A DNA stretch of 64,000 nucleotides from Trichostrongylus colubriformis. Lineage: Eukaryota > Nematoda > Chromadorea > Rhabditida > Trichostrongylidae. The stretch spans positions 8,979,725-9,043,724 of the forward strand of contig OZ022260.1 in NCBI GenBank assembly GCA_963978905.1, given 5' to 3'. Below the pieces are notes generated by a model. The model did no database searches and was not told the DNA's origin. It saw only the letters and a list, made by a program, of their open reading frames with translations. The position numbers and the translations under genes are program-made. This document shows positions 42,894-52,649 of this stretch, in pieces (positions within the stretch are counted from its first letter, which is position 1; the number at the start of each line of letters is the position of its first letter).

Positions 42894-43727
42894 ACCAAAT
42901 GCTTCGCCCTAACTTTATGTTTTTATCACCAAGTCTCAAGTCAATAACTGAGTGTTTACATGCGGAGCGCACTTATTTTGTATGAACTACCGAGTACAAC
43001 TTCTTAGAGCACCAGGCCGTGCCATAAATAAACAAAGAATCGGATAAATAAAAGGAAAAATAAATAAACACATAATTGATAACAGTTCAAGAACGGAACA
43101 TTTTTGCCGCCATTTTGCAGAATCAAATGTTTTTTGTTAACCGTTCTGGTCATGCAGCGCCCTCATTTTCATTTTCTCAGAAATGGCTTCATGGGAACAA
43201 ATGAGACTGCTCAGGTGACATTTAGGCTGATTGGTGTGGTTGTCCCGAGGTTTGCACTGAATTGGATGTACGGTTGACTGGTTTTGGCTCGACGGCTGAC
43301 TGATTTTTAAGGCTCACGTTTTTTTTTCTTGAGTGAACGGAAATGAACGATTATTCTTGGTAGAATTATTGATTGAGGAGTGACATTAAAAGTACTATGA
43401 AAGTCTCCACTGCGATAAAAAAGGTCAGAAACGAGCAATTTCGGTGGCAATCTGAAGGCCTGAGAGAGTACTAGAAGAGTAGAGAGATCAGCATTCATAC
43501 ATCAAGATGTCACCGCTTTCACAAAAATGCCGAGTGGATCGTGCTATATTTCCATAAAAGCCCAGCTCATTTTCCTGTTCGTATGGGCCTTTTAAGTGAG
43601 CTGAAAAGGGCTATCGGAACGAGACGGCAGTTCCTATGACTGTTCCGAACCACAAACCCGGTGCTTGACCGTGAAGAGCCTCACGCCGGGCTTTTGTTTA
43701 TCAAGCTATGGATCAGAAGGATCGGAC
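42894..43727. other. Spacer, no gene recognised
   Basis: AT-rich; becomes GC-richer from about 43580, just before the exon-like segment at 43728. Confidence 0.35.
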
Positions 43728-43874
43728 ATGGCTGTGCAGCCACTTGAGAAACGATACCGACGCGATCGCGCGGAGCCAGTTCGGTCACTCTTCACGAGAG
43801 CCGTTTCTCACGGACGGATCTCTTCTGGAGCTGCGGGTTTGGGAGCACGAGGAGCCGGCGATTTTTATTCCTTG
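43728..43874 (+). other. Possible orphan first exon
   Basis: ATG 43728 opens a 49-codon segment that ends at a TTG/GTGAAA donor-like site. It encodes MAVQPLEKRYRRDRAEPVRS and then a G/A/R-rich run, in a locally GC-rich setting unlike the repeats around. The next 1 kb is T-rich and intron-like. I found no following exon, so this may equally be chance. Confidence 0.3.
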
Positions 43875-44940
43875 GTGAAATTTTTTGAGTATTTTTATTT
43901 TCTAGTTCTCTAAGTTGGTCGAGCTAATTTAGGCTCCCCATTCCTCCTTTTTTGTGTACGGGCTAATGGTGTCGTCAATAGTAGTATGAGGGCAGTCTTA
44001 TGCATGCATTATTTTTCATTCATTTGTTTTGATTTGATTGAACTTGAATTGTTTTATTTTGATTTATCTATTTATTTATAATCTATTTAATGCCATCTCT
44101 TTTGAAACACTCGACTTTCGCCAAATTTGTTAGGTTTCTCAGATCTCTGCACTCAGTTGTGACATCCACAAAAAATAATCTCTGACTTCTCAATTATTTC
44201 TCCTTCCCTTCTGCTCCTTTTTTAGCCAACTTGATCCAACTGCTACTTCCTCTGAACGGAAAGCTTTTAAATGCAATTGAATGCGCTTTTACATTTTACA
44301 GATTTACCCCATCGAAGTCTAGCGTGGTCATCTTTTTCTTAGGACCATTTATGCCCTCAAACCTTTTTGAGGGAAACTATCTGATATTGAGCATTAGTTA
44401 TCCACCGCTAATGACTGCATCATTCGAACACGTCATCAAATGTCTCTGTAGAGGTTGAGAATGCATGGCGAATCCGGAAAGCATCAACACCATGTCTAAT
44501 ACTCGAACTCATCACATCATCGCCACTTGGCACTTAGCCACTTTATTTTTCCACTGTTACCCTTTCTTTAGCCTTTTATGTGATTTTCTTTACCTCTGTT
44601 TTCTCTTTTCTCCGTATTATTTACCGGTCGAATTTCATGTACTCATAGAAAATTCGCATCCTCCATCATTTGAACAGAATTGCATCAGCCACTATGCTTG
44701 CGCGGCTATTTTTGTTTTCAAGCACATTCGTTGTTATTCTGAACTAGATAATTTTGCATATATTATTGAAATTTTTGAGCCCTTCACCTCTGTTGTTTAT
44801 CCCTTTTTCTTAGTAATAAGTCTATATGATACCTCATCAGCTACATTGTCTCGGTCAAAATCCTCTGGTTATGCGCTGACCTCCACAATTCATTGATTGG
44901 AATCGTGAATAGCTTCATCAAATCTATTGCATTCGTGTTC
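43875..44940. other. T-rich unique-looking stretch
   Basis: Strongly pyrimidine-rich plus strand, without repeats I can see. Consistent with intron or spacer. ORFs here are rich in F, L, C and H from poly-pyrimidine reading and not convincing. Confidence 0.35.
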
Positions 44941-45371
44941 AAAGGAATCGTTCACGGAAAATGAGTTTCTTTGTTACCGATATATTTATGTCGTATTTGC
45001 TTAATAAGGGCCGCATGCAAAGTTGCACGCGAAAAGTGAGCATTCGGCCATGATACAGTTCCCCAAATTCTTGGTCGGATGATGGGCGGGGCCTCCGAGT
45101 AAAAGCCCCGTCCCGTCGTCGGCCGCGGTTATGAACTGAGAGTGGGACTGTTTAGGTAACTTTCTGTTCCTACAAAGCGTCTCCGACCGCGGCGGACGAC
45201 TAGGTGGGCACTTGCTTGAAGGTCCCGTCCACTCGGCTGAGACTTTGTGGCGCTGTATCTTAGCCGAATTCACCTCTTTTTGCGTAAAACTTCGGCTGCG
45301 GCTCACAGTAGACAAATTCATCATAAATATGTGAGTAACACAAAAGCTCATTATCTGCGGACGATTCCTTT
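44941..45371. repeat. Inverted-repeat element, family Y copy 1
   Basis: 431 bp. Ends AAAGGAATCGTTCACGG and inverse, arms about 70 bp with TTTCTTTGTTAC and TTGCTTAATAAGGGCCGC. The interior (GGGCGGGGCCTCCGAGT, CGTCTCCGACCGCGGCGGAC) matches 61440-61866. GC-rich core. Confidence 0.8.
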
Positions 45372-46259
45372 AATGGCGAACTTTCATATGGATGCAGCCA
45401 CTTGTGTACCATCATGGTTGGGTGGGTGCAAGTTGTAAAGGCAAGGATACGGTCTGGCAAGCCATGCGATTGCTTCGGAATAAGGCTTACGGCAAAAAAC
45501 GCCTCATTCTGATGAGAGAGACTCTATTTGTCAAATGAAAACGTGCTTGGTAATCGAAATTTTGACGTATGTCAAAAGCACTGGGTATAGCCTGTCACAG
45601 GTTACAAAAATATGTGTTCTCTTGGGTGAATCGTTTTTCTCGTGCATGCGTCAGTACTGTCCAACTAGGTCAGGTCACGCAAGGTGGCAATGATTGCACC
45701 ATTTAGTGCGCGACTGATTCACAACGAGACCAGCAAATGATTTGCGCTTGCAGCGATGTGGTGGGCATTCCCTCATAAATCAAGAACTTATACGTTACAG
45801 CTTGGCTGTGTCCCATTAGGACAGAACATTCGCGTAGCTCACGACGCAATAGTGAAAGCTAGTTGCGCCATATTAGTTGAGCTCTGATGCAGTTACGCCT
45901 AGAATAAAACGTAAGGCAGTGTCATCGCTTTAAACCCATCCTACGGCCCACGAATAGCTCGCAAAATCCCGTTGCACAGTGAACGCTGCAAAGCGAATTT
46001 TTTAATCTAATGGTGCACACCCGTTGTAGCTTTTATCATTTTGTAGCCGCAATCACACCCGCCTTGGCAACGAACTCAATATTCGCGGACGTAACGCTGT
46101 TCTGAAGGAGTCATTTGTATATTACAATTCTGAAAAGGGGAAGTCCACCTCGTTTTGCATGCAGCAAGTTAGGAGTGGATGAAGCAGATTAGTGAAAACA
46201 CGTCAAAATCAAATCTGCTAGCAAATCCTTCACGACAGCTACAAGCAGGGTGCACCGGA
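45372..46259. other. Repeat-derived spacer
   Basis: Positions about 45795-45990 hold a worn relative of the Mutator-like family (TAGGACAGAACATTCGCG, CAGTGTCATCGCTT, AATAGCTCGCAAAATCCCGT). No genes. Confidence 0.45.
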
Positions 46260-47420
46260 AGTCGAAGATGCCACGACATGGGGTCGTGTTTGACGGGCGG
46301 GATGGGGGGTCTCAAGTGCAGAGATCAGAAATAGTCCCAGTGTCGCGGATCAACGGCATCCTTTTGACATCGCGTGTTGCATCGGTCTAGCGCACACAAA
46401 CCTCTCGCGTCCAGGAGGCACCCAATGGTGGATGATGCCCCCCAAACGCCCCCACCGGAGACACCCCGACGGCCGCCGTAGCGGCCGGCGGGGCGGACCC
46501 ACCCTGGGGACCTAAGGGTCTTACCGACCTATTCCCCGGATGCCGAGCCTCGGCACAGTCCCCCTAGGGCTGTCGAGCCCTAACCGTCACGTCACTGACA
46601 ACCTGCCCCAGCACACAACATGATAAGACACAACATGGATATATGACATATGAACAACATATAAACATACAACAGAGAATTAACACACACATTTATTACG
46701 TAATAACAACAATACATGTATCATACCTGGCTCCCACAAGTCGCCTCCGCTAGGGCGACTCCTGACAGTCGGCTGTACGTAGTAGACCCCCATCCGGCTG
46801 GTGTCACGTAGCCATATGGTCGACGGTGCCTTCGTGGGGATCTGAACACACGGCTGCTCCCAGTCAGGGAGCAGGGGTGGACACCGGCCAACTCGTGTGC
46901 CAGCGCTCCGCTACTCGTGAGCCAAGAGTGCGACGGCACCCCTGGATCCCGGGTAGCATCATGGCGTTGCCCGGTGAAAACCGACTGGCAGCTGGCAGCC
47001 GGTCTTTTATGGGTGTATATCACTAGGACAAAACCGTCGCGTGGCCGTGTTCGGCACGCGACGATATGGTGCGAGCTATGCGCGCCGCATTAGTTGGGTC
47101 CTGAAGCGATTACGCATAGAATGAGGCGTAGAGCAGTGTCATCGCTTCAAGACCCATCCAATATGGCGCGCATAGCTCGCACCATCCCGTCGCGTGCAGA
47201 ACACGGCCACGCGACGGTTTTGTCCTAGTGATATACACCCGGTCTTTTATACCGGCTTCGACCACAGAGGGCGGAGCCACCGCGTGTCGCATAACGCGAC
47301 AAGCGGCGCCGCAGCGCGGACGGGCCGGGGAGCGCGGTGCCCCCGAGGCCATCGTCGCGGCGATCCGCGACACCCAGGGTAGATGAGAAGCGGAACGTGC
47401 CGTCTTCTGACCCGGTTCTG
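46260..47420. repeat. GC-rich repetitive island, split by a MITE
   Basis: Around 60% GC against an AT-rich background. Contains CGGCCGCCGTAGCGGCCGGC palindromic sequence near 46472 and GTGTCGCGGATCAACG at 46341, mirrored by GCGATCCGCGACACCC at 47360. This suggests inverted termini of a larger element or the end of a non-LTR element. A Mutator-like MITE interrupts it at 47011-47240. No ORF has recognisable motifs. Confidence 0.55.
47011..47240. repeat. Mutator-like MITE with exact 10-bp target duplication
   Basis: 230 bp, ends GGGTGTATATCACTAGGACA and inverse, flanked by identical GGTCTTTTAT at 47001-47010 and 47241-47250. Arms continue through AAAACCGTCGCGTGGCCGTG. A duplication of 9-11 bp is typical of Mutator-like elements. 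The exact flanks and well-matched arms suggest the youngest copy of this family here. Confidence 0.9.
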
Positions 47421-49213
47421 TAAGAACATATGACTGAATTTGAGTGATCCACAAAAATTACAATGATAAAATAATTAGCAATACTATGCGTTATGTAGAT
47501 ATTGAAAGGGGGCCATACCTGGGTCTCCGTTGAGGCAGGAGAAGGCGTACTAAAGCGGCCATTTTTCTCGACACCTGGGTGCTCCCTGTCTACCGATAGT
47601 AACGAAACCGTTTATCTCCATTCTTCTCAGAAGGTTGTTGCACCACTGATGGGTTTCAGTCAATGTAATCTGATGTAATCTATTGATATACCGATGTTTA
47701 CGCAATTTTGCTCTTTATGTATAACGTATTTATTTATTTTGTGGACAAGTGCTTAATGACGTGAGGTTTCCAGAGATTTTACTTCGGGGTGTGTTCATAG
47801 TCAGTCAGCGACTTGTCGTGTGGGAGCCAGGATACGGTAGAAAGACTGTAGTCTCCTTCCTCATCGCAAGCTCTAAAAATAGATACCCTTCGAGTGTCGA
47901 TTCGATTGTCTCACCCCAAGGGTTTTTCACATGGATGAAGAAACGAGAACAATCAGCATTGTACGGGTCATTCCGCATTCTAAATCCGGTACTGTTTTAA
48001 ATGGAAATACATCAGTTTAGCGGAGGTCAGATAGATATTGGACGCATTCCAGACGATTTACTGAACACAGGGTGCTTTTATTTTTATCCGGCTCCCCGAT
48101 TAAACAGCAAATTTTTTTCGGAGTGAATAAATATGTCCTGCACAAGTGTATCTCGAATCAAGGCCAAGACACATCCCTTAGGGGCTAATCAGTGTCAAGA
48201 ACTTCGTGCTCCCTCTGTCTCTCTCGCCAAAGCGTTCGATCGAGCTTTTCATGTATTAGGAATCCCTCGAGAATTTCAAATCAGTCTTTGTTGAGAATGA
48301 TGATGTCAACACAAAAGAGTCACATGGATGAACAATGTAATGAGCCGCTCCCTGATCTATTTCTGTTCTGAAGGACGTCACGACTTCGTCAACACAAATT
48401 TCAAGGCCAGTTTGCAGAAAATGAAGTCATTCTTATATAAGACTGGGAATGTGGGAAGAGTCAATTTGTTAAAACCACTGAGAAGCGCTACATTTTGATT
48501 TTGAGGCATTTCAATGAATGCTTCGTGATCTGTGCAGTGTCCTGCTTATGTCAACAGCAGGATTGTCGGGGCAGGGCAATTACTGCCATTTTGCCTGGTG
48601 ACTGTCTATTAGAAGCCATCTTATATGTATGAATAACCAGTAAACAAGTATTTTGCGATCCCTGTACGGAGTCTTTGTTTATTTATTTAAATTGTATGGT
48701 AACCCTGTTAAGATAAAACTGTTGCCTATAGCTCTTGCTGCTACACCGCATTTGTGACATCCTACATACTGGCAGCGAGTCAGTTCGAGGAATTCGGGTT
48801 GAAACGAAAGAAAATCTTCGGAAAACCCTCCATGTTTTTTTGGTAATCAGCTCAAGTGGGTGGAGCCTGAAGAATAGTGCCAGCAGTGGTGGTACCGTAG
48901 CGGTGGCTCCCGCTGTCAGTCCTTTTCGTTTGATTTCTATGGTGAAGGCTCCATCCGCAAAGGAGGAAAGAGTGTTGTAGCCCTTGATTACAATCTTTTT
49001 TTTAACATTCGAATGAGATCGCTATAATTCTGCTACAAGTTTTCGTCTGGACAGGTGGTTGGATGGCTTGAATCTATCAGATCGACATTTACCCTGATCA
49101 TACATATTCCTGAGAAGCGTCTACGGACATCGTCCTGAAATGAATTTTGCTCCATGAATCGTTGGGAAGTTCACATTCTCAAAAAGTTAACTAGTGATAG
49201 TGGGCTTTTTTGC
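47421..49213. other. Spacer, no gene recognised
   Basis: AT-rich with short ORFs only (for example 48735-48980). No splice-consistent coding potential or known motif. Confidence 0.35.
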
Positions 49214-49815
49214 AGGGGGTGCCAAAAAAGTAGCTTTTTTCTTTTTTACTTTCAACACTATATCAGTCGAATTTAAGCAGATTTTGACGAGGCAGGTATT
49301 TCCGTCCCCAAATTCAAGAACAGCCTCACCCTATAGATTTCATCACCCTCGCTCACAACCTTGCTAAGGTCTGTTCACTCTGGGTACCTGAAGGCCCTCC
49401 GTTTCCAAGAACCAGAGCGTGCCATTACTATTGAAACCCCTACGGAGATGGGTCTGAGGCATGAAAAATGACACTTCGGAGCATAGCGGCGTTGTCCAGG
49501 CAGCGGGATCTCTGTGACTTCTATGAACCGAAGGGTCAGTTCTTAGGAAGCTTTCCACGAGAGACTCAGCACGGGAGTTGGCTCTGCTGTTCTAGGCGGA
49601 CCTTAATGCCGTTGGTGCTCTATAGCCCGACTGTGCCGACTGAAGGCTTCATATTTTCATGACGGTGAATGTAGTGAGCCACAGCTTGTCCTTGCTTTAA
49701 GAGGAACATTGCTAGGATATTTTGCACTAATACTTTTGCCTGTTTCATTGCCCTCTGTCTTGCACACTTGGCGGATGTGAGCCGTGAGCAATTTTACTCT
49801 TTTTTGGCACCCTGT
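49214..49815. repeat. Tc1-like MITE (family Z), copy 1
   Basis: Ends CAGGGGGTGCCAAAAAAGTA and, inverted on the right, CAGGGTGCCAAAAAAGAGTA. The right part, read on the minus strand, aligns with the left part of 63039-63747 (GCTCACGGCTCACATCCGC and TATTCCTG/TATCCTAG blocks). About 600 bp, no intact transposase. Confidence 0.75.
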
Positions 49816-50163
49816 GGAAGGAAATGTACGTTCTCGCTCACTGGCTGATTTTCGGCAAGCCATTGTGGTATGCACCAGTGTTGTGCGAGGGTCAGCCAAT
49901 GAGAAAATAGCTTTCATGTGTGTTGTTGGCTTCAATGTTCTTCACTTGTTTGACAGCAGATAGCCGACTTGCTGAGGAAAGTCGTGCACTCCTCATCTGC
50001 CATAGTTCGATCCAATCGTTCGATCTTGCGCCTGCGACCAAACGCAGCTTTTATTTGCGTTTGTTGGTGTTTTTCGGCTCCATCAAACATGATTCCAGAA
50101 GAATTTTTCGTTTTTTATTTTCAAGCACTTCAATTTTATACTTTCTGAGTGCCTGTTATAGCT
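49816..50163. other. Spacer, no gene recognised
   Basis: Mixed sequence between the Tc1-like MITE and the large fold-back. Nothing supported. Confidence 0.35.
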
Positions 50164-51545
50164 ACAATACCGCTCGCGTCGCGTGAGTAATTTTCGCCTT
50201 GCGACGGTTTGTTCGCGAACAAACCGTCGCAACGCCATAACATCGGACTTTTATCGGACTTGTATACATTTTCGTAATCTGCTCGTCGAGCTCTACAAGA
50301 GGATGCTACAAGTTTTTGGTTTTCTCAGAGTCGATTTTTTCACATTCTGAAAAGTTGGAGGGAAATTTTCTTTGGAACCTGATAAGTTGAAGCTAAAATC
50401 CTTTCAGAATCTAAATCTGAACTCACAGAAGTGTAGAGATTTTAAAGTTTCGAGCCTTTCAGATCAGCCCCTACTCCTTTGTGTGGCCCTAAAGAGCGCC
50501 TCCGTGTATACTCTGCTAAACAAAAACCATCCCTTAATTCATCTGCAGACGGAGATCCCCTAATGAAATGTATGCCGTTCGATTTCTCTGAGAAAATGCT
50601 ATCGAACGACATAGAAAAAGCTTTGTACTGATAAATGTCTAATTTTCCTATTTCTAGCCGTTTCCTTTTGTGGATCGACGTCTCAATCTCCTTTCGGCCG
50701 GTGCGATTCACGTGCATGCCCTGGGAGAGCGGTCACGATCGATGGCGCCAACGCGAGCTCCTAGCGCTTTCCCACGGCTATGCACGTGAATAGTGCGATG
50801 GAGTCATCGGTCGTGACCGCTCTCCCAGGGCGTGCACGTGAATCGCACCAGCCGAAAGGAGATTGAGACGTTGATCCACAAAAGGAAACGGCTGGAAATA
50901 GGAAAATAAGACATTGATCACCACGAAGGGTTTTGTATGTCGTTCGATAGCATTTTCTGAGAGGAATCGAACGGCATACATTTTATTAGGGGAACTCCGT
51001 CTGCAGATGAGTTAAGGGATGGTTTTTGTTTAGCAGAGTATACACGGAGGCGCTGTTTAGGGCCACACAAATGAGTAGGGGCTGATCTGAAAGGCTCGAA
51101 ACTTTAAAATCTCTACACTTCTGTGGGTCCAGATTGAGATTGTGAAAGGATTTAAGCTTCAACTTATCAGGTTCCAAAGAAAATTTCCCTCCAACTTTTC
51201 AGAATGTGAAAAAATCGAGTCTGAGAAAACCAAAAACTTGTAGCATCCTTTTGTAGAGCTCGACGAGCAGATTACGAAAATGTATACAAGTCCGATAAAA
51301 AACCAATAAACTATTGATTTATAGCGGAAAAACGCGAAAACGGGTTTTCGCGCGATTTTCAGGTTTGTTGTTGATCAGAATTTGACACTTTATACACTAC
51401 TGAACTCGCCGCTTCGAGTCAAATCCAACGCTCCTAAAAACTTTCCATTTTATTCACTTTGAACGATGTTATGACGTAGCGACGGTTTGTTCGCGAACAA
51501 ACCGTCGCAAGGCGAAAATTACTCACGCGACGCGAGCGGTATTGT
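50164..51545. repeat. Large fold-back element of about 1.4 kb with palindromic termini
   Basis: Two arms of about 590 and 760 bp mirror each other around a loop near 50750-50790. The outer ends are ACAATACCGCTCGCGTCGCG and inverse. Just inside each end is a perfect palindrome, centred on TTTGTTCGCGAACAAA, 34 bp at 50199-50232 and 30 bp at 51479-51508. The right arm has about 170 extra bp (51300-51478) missing from the left. ORFs at 50372-50563 (plus) and 50986-51177 (minus) are the same sequence read from the two arms, not two genes. No certain target duplication. Confidence 0.9.
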
Positions 51546-52119
51546 ATGCTCATTGTTCATCTGTTGAAATGATTTCTTCGATTGCGAAATCCATTAAGTT
51601 CCGGAAATCGTCACAATTTTTCATTTTTCTTGCATCTTACATGTGTTCTGCGATCAATTCTAACCCATGCACAAAATCTCTTTATCAATAGGATCGGTAA
51701 ATTGATGTTGTATTACCGTGGAAGACTAAGGCATTGTTCATAGTGCGCCCGGAAGGGGTACGAAAAGGCTATGCAAAGAAACGATCATTTTCTAACGAAC
51801 ATTCAAAGTTAGAAGCGATAATCGGTGGAAAAACCCGGATTCAAAAGCGTGGCGCTGTGGTGGTGTTTGCATCACATTCGCACCAACACAGTGACTTTCC
51901 GAGTTGTCCGTTGTAGAGATGTCATTGGCTGTCTCGTAGAACGTATTTCATTCATTGGTGATGATATGAAATAAGTGAAACAACACACAGCAACAAACAG
52001 GTAAAACAATATGTGAAGAATAAGCGAGAGCGTAAGAAAAAAGTGTGGTTACAATTTAAACCTAATGAGTTCACTTTTGACGTCTTGGCAAGGTGCCGTG
52101 TTTGCTGCTGCGGTAACTA
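51546..52119. other. Spacer, no gene recognised
   Basis: AT-rich sequence without a supported feature. Confidence 0.35.
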
Positions 52120-52649
52120 TTAGGTTGTCCGGAAAGTTTTCGGACTGACGTCGGAGAACATTGTGTAGTTAGCAACTTTATTGACATCGTGTACCGTGGA
52201 TTTTGGAGCATTCGTAAGGCTGAAGTTGGCGTACAGAAAGGTTAGGTCGAGCCCCACAGCGAGCACGGCCGTTTGTTCTACGTTTATGGTCGAGACTTCT
52301 TGAGCGACTCGTCACCGTTGTCGAGCTTGTGGTACCAGTAGAGGCACGTCGAGCGGCAGGGGACTTGCCACTTTATTGTTTCCTGCAGAAAGCGATGACC
52401 CTCGTTCACGGATCGGCCGGAGCCGTATTGTAGAAGCAGAACTGGTCGGTAGAGCATCTTCTTGTCATCCATTGCAAAGGCACTACTGGGGACGGGAAAC
52501 GATATGTCGCACATGCTGCTGACAGGTACAAATACCGGACATGAAACACAACTCCCTCAAGTTAGATCCGCTCACAACATCGGGTGTCAAAAATATGTTG
52601 TTTCAAACCCTACCATGCGTTTAGTCCGAAAACTTTCCGGACAACCTAA
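52120..52649. repeat. Mariner-derived MITE
   Basis: 530 bp, ends TTAGGTTGTCCGGAAAGTTT and inverse, TA on both sides (52118-52119, 52650-52651). Some minus-strand coding-like sequence (YWYHKLDNGDESL) may be a transposase remnant. The ends differ from the other mariners after TTAGGTTG. Confidence 0.85.

Noticed and set aside
44465..44896. 143-codon ORF as a membrane protein
   Set aside because: Its hydrophobicity comes from poly-pyrimidine sequence; there is no codon pattern, acceptor or donor to support it.
46721..47454. Several overlapping ORFs in the GC-rich island
   Set aside because: All cross the Mutator-like MITE or its duplicated flanks and share no family motif.
50372..51177. Two similar ORFs as a duplicated gene
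   Set aside because: They are the two arms of the fold-back read from opposite strands.
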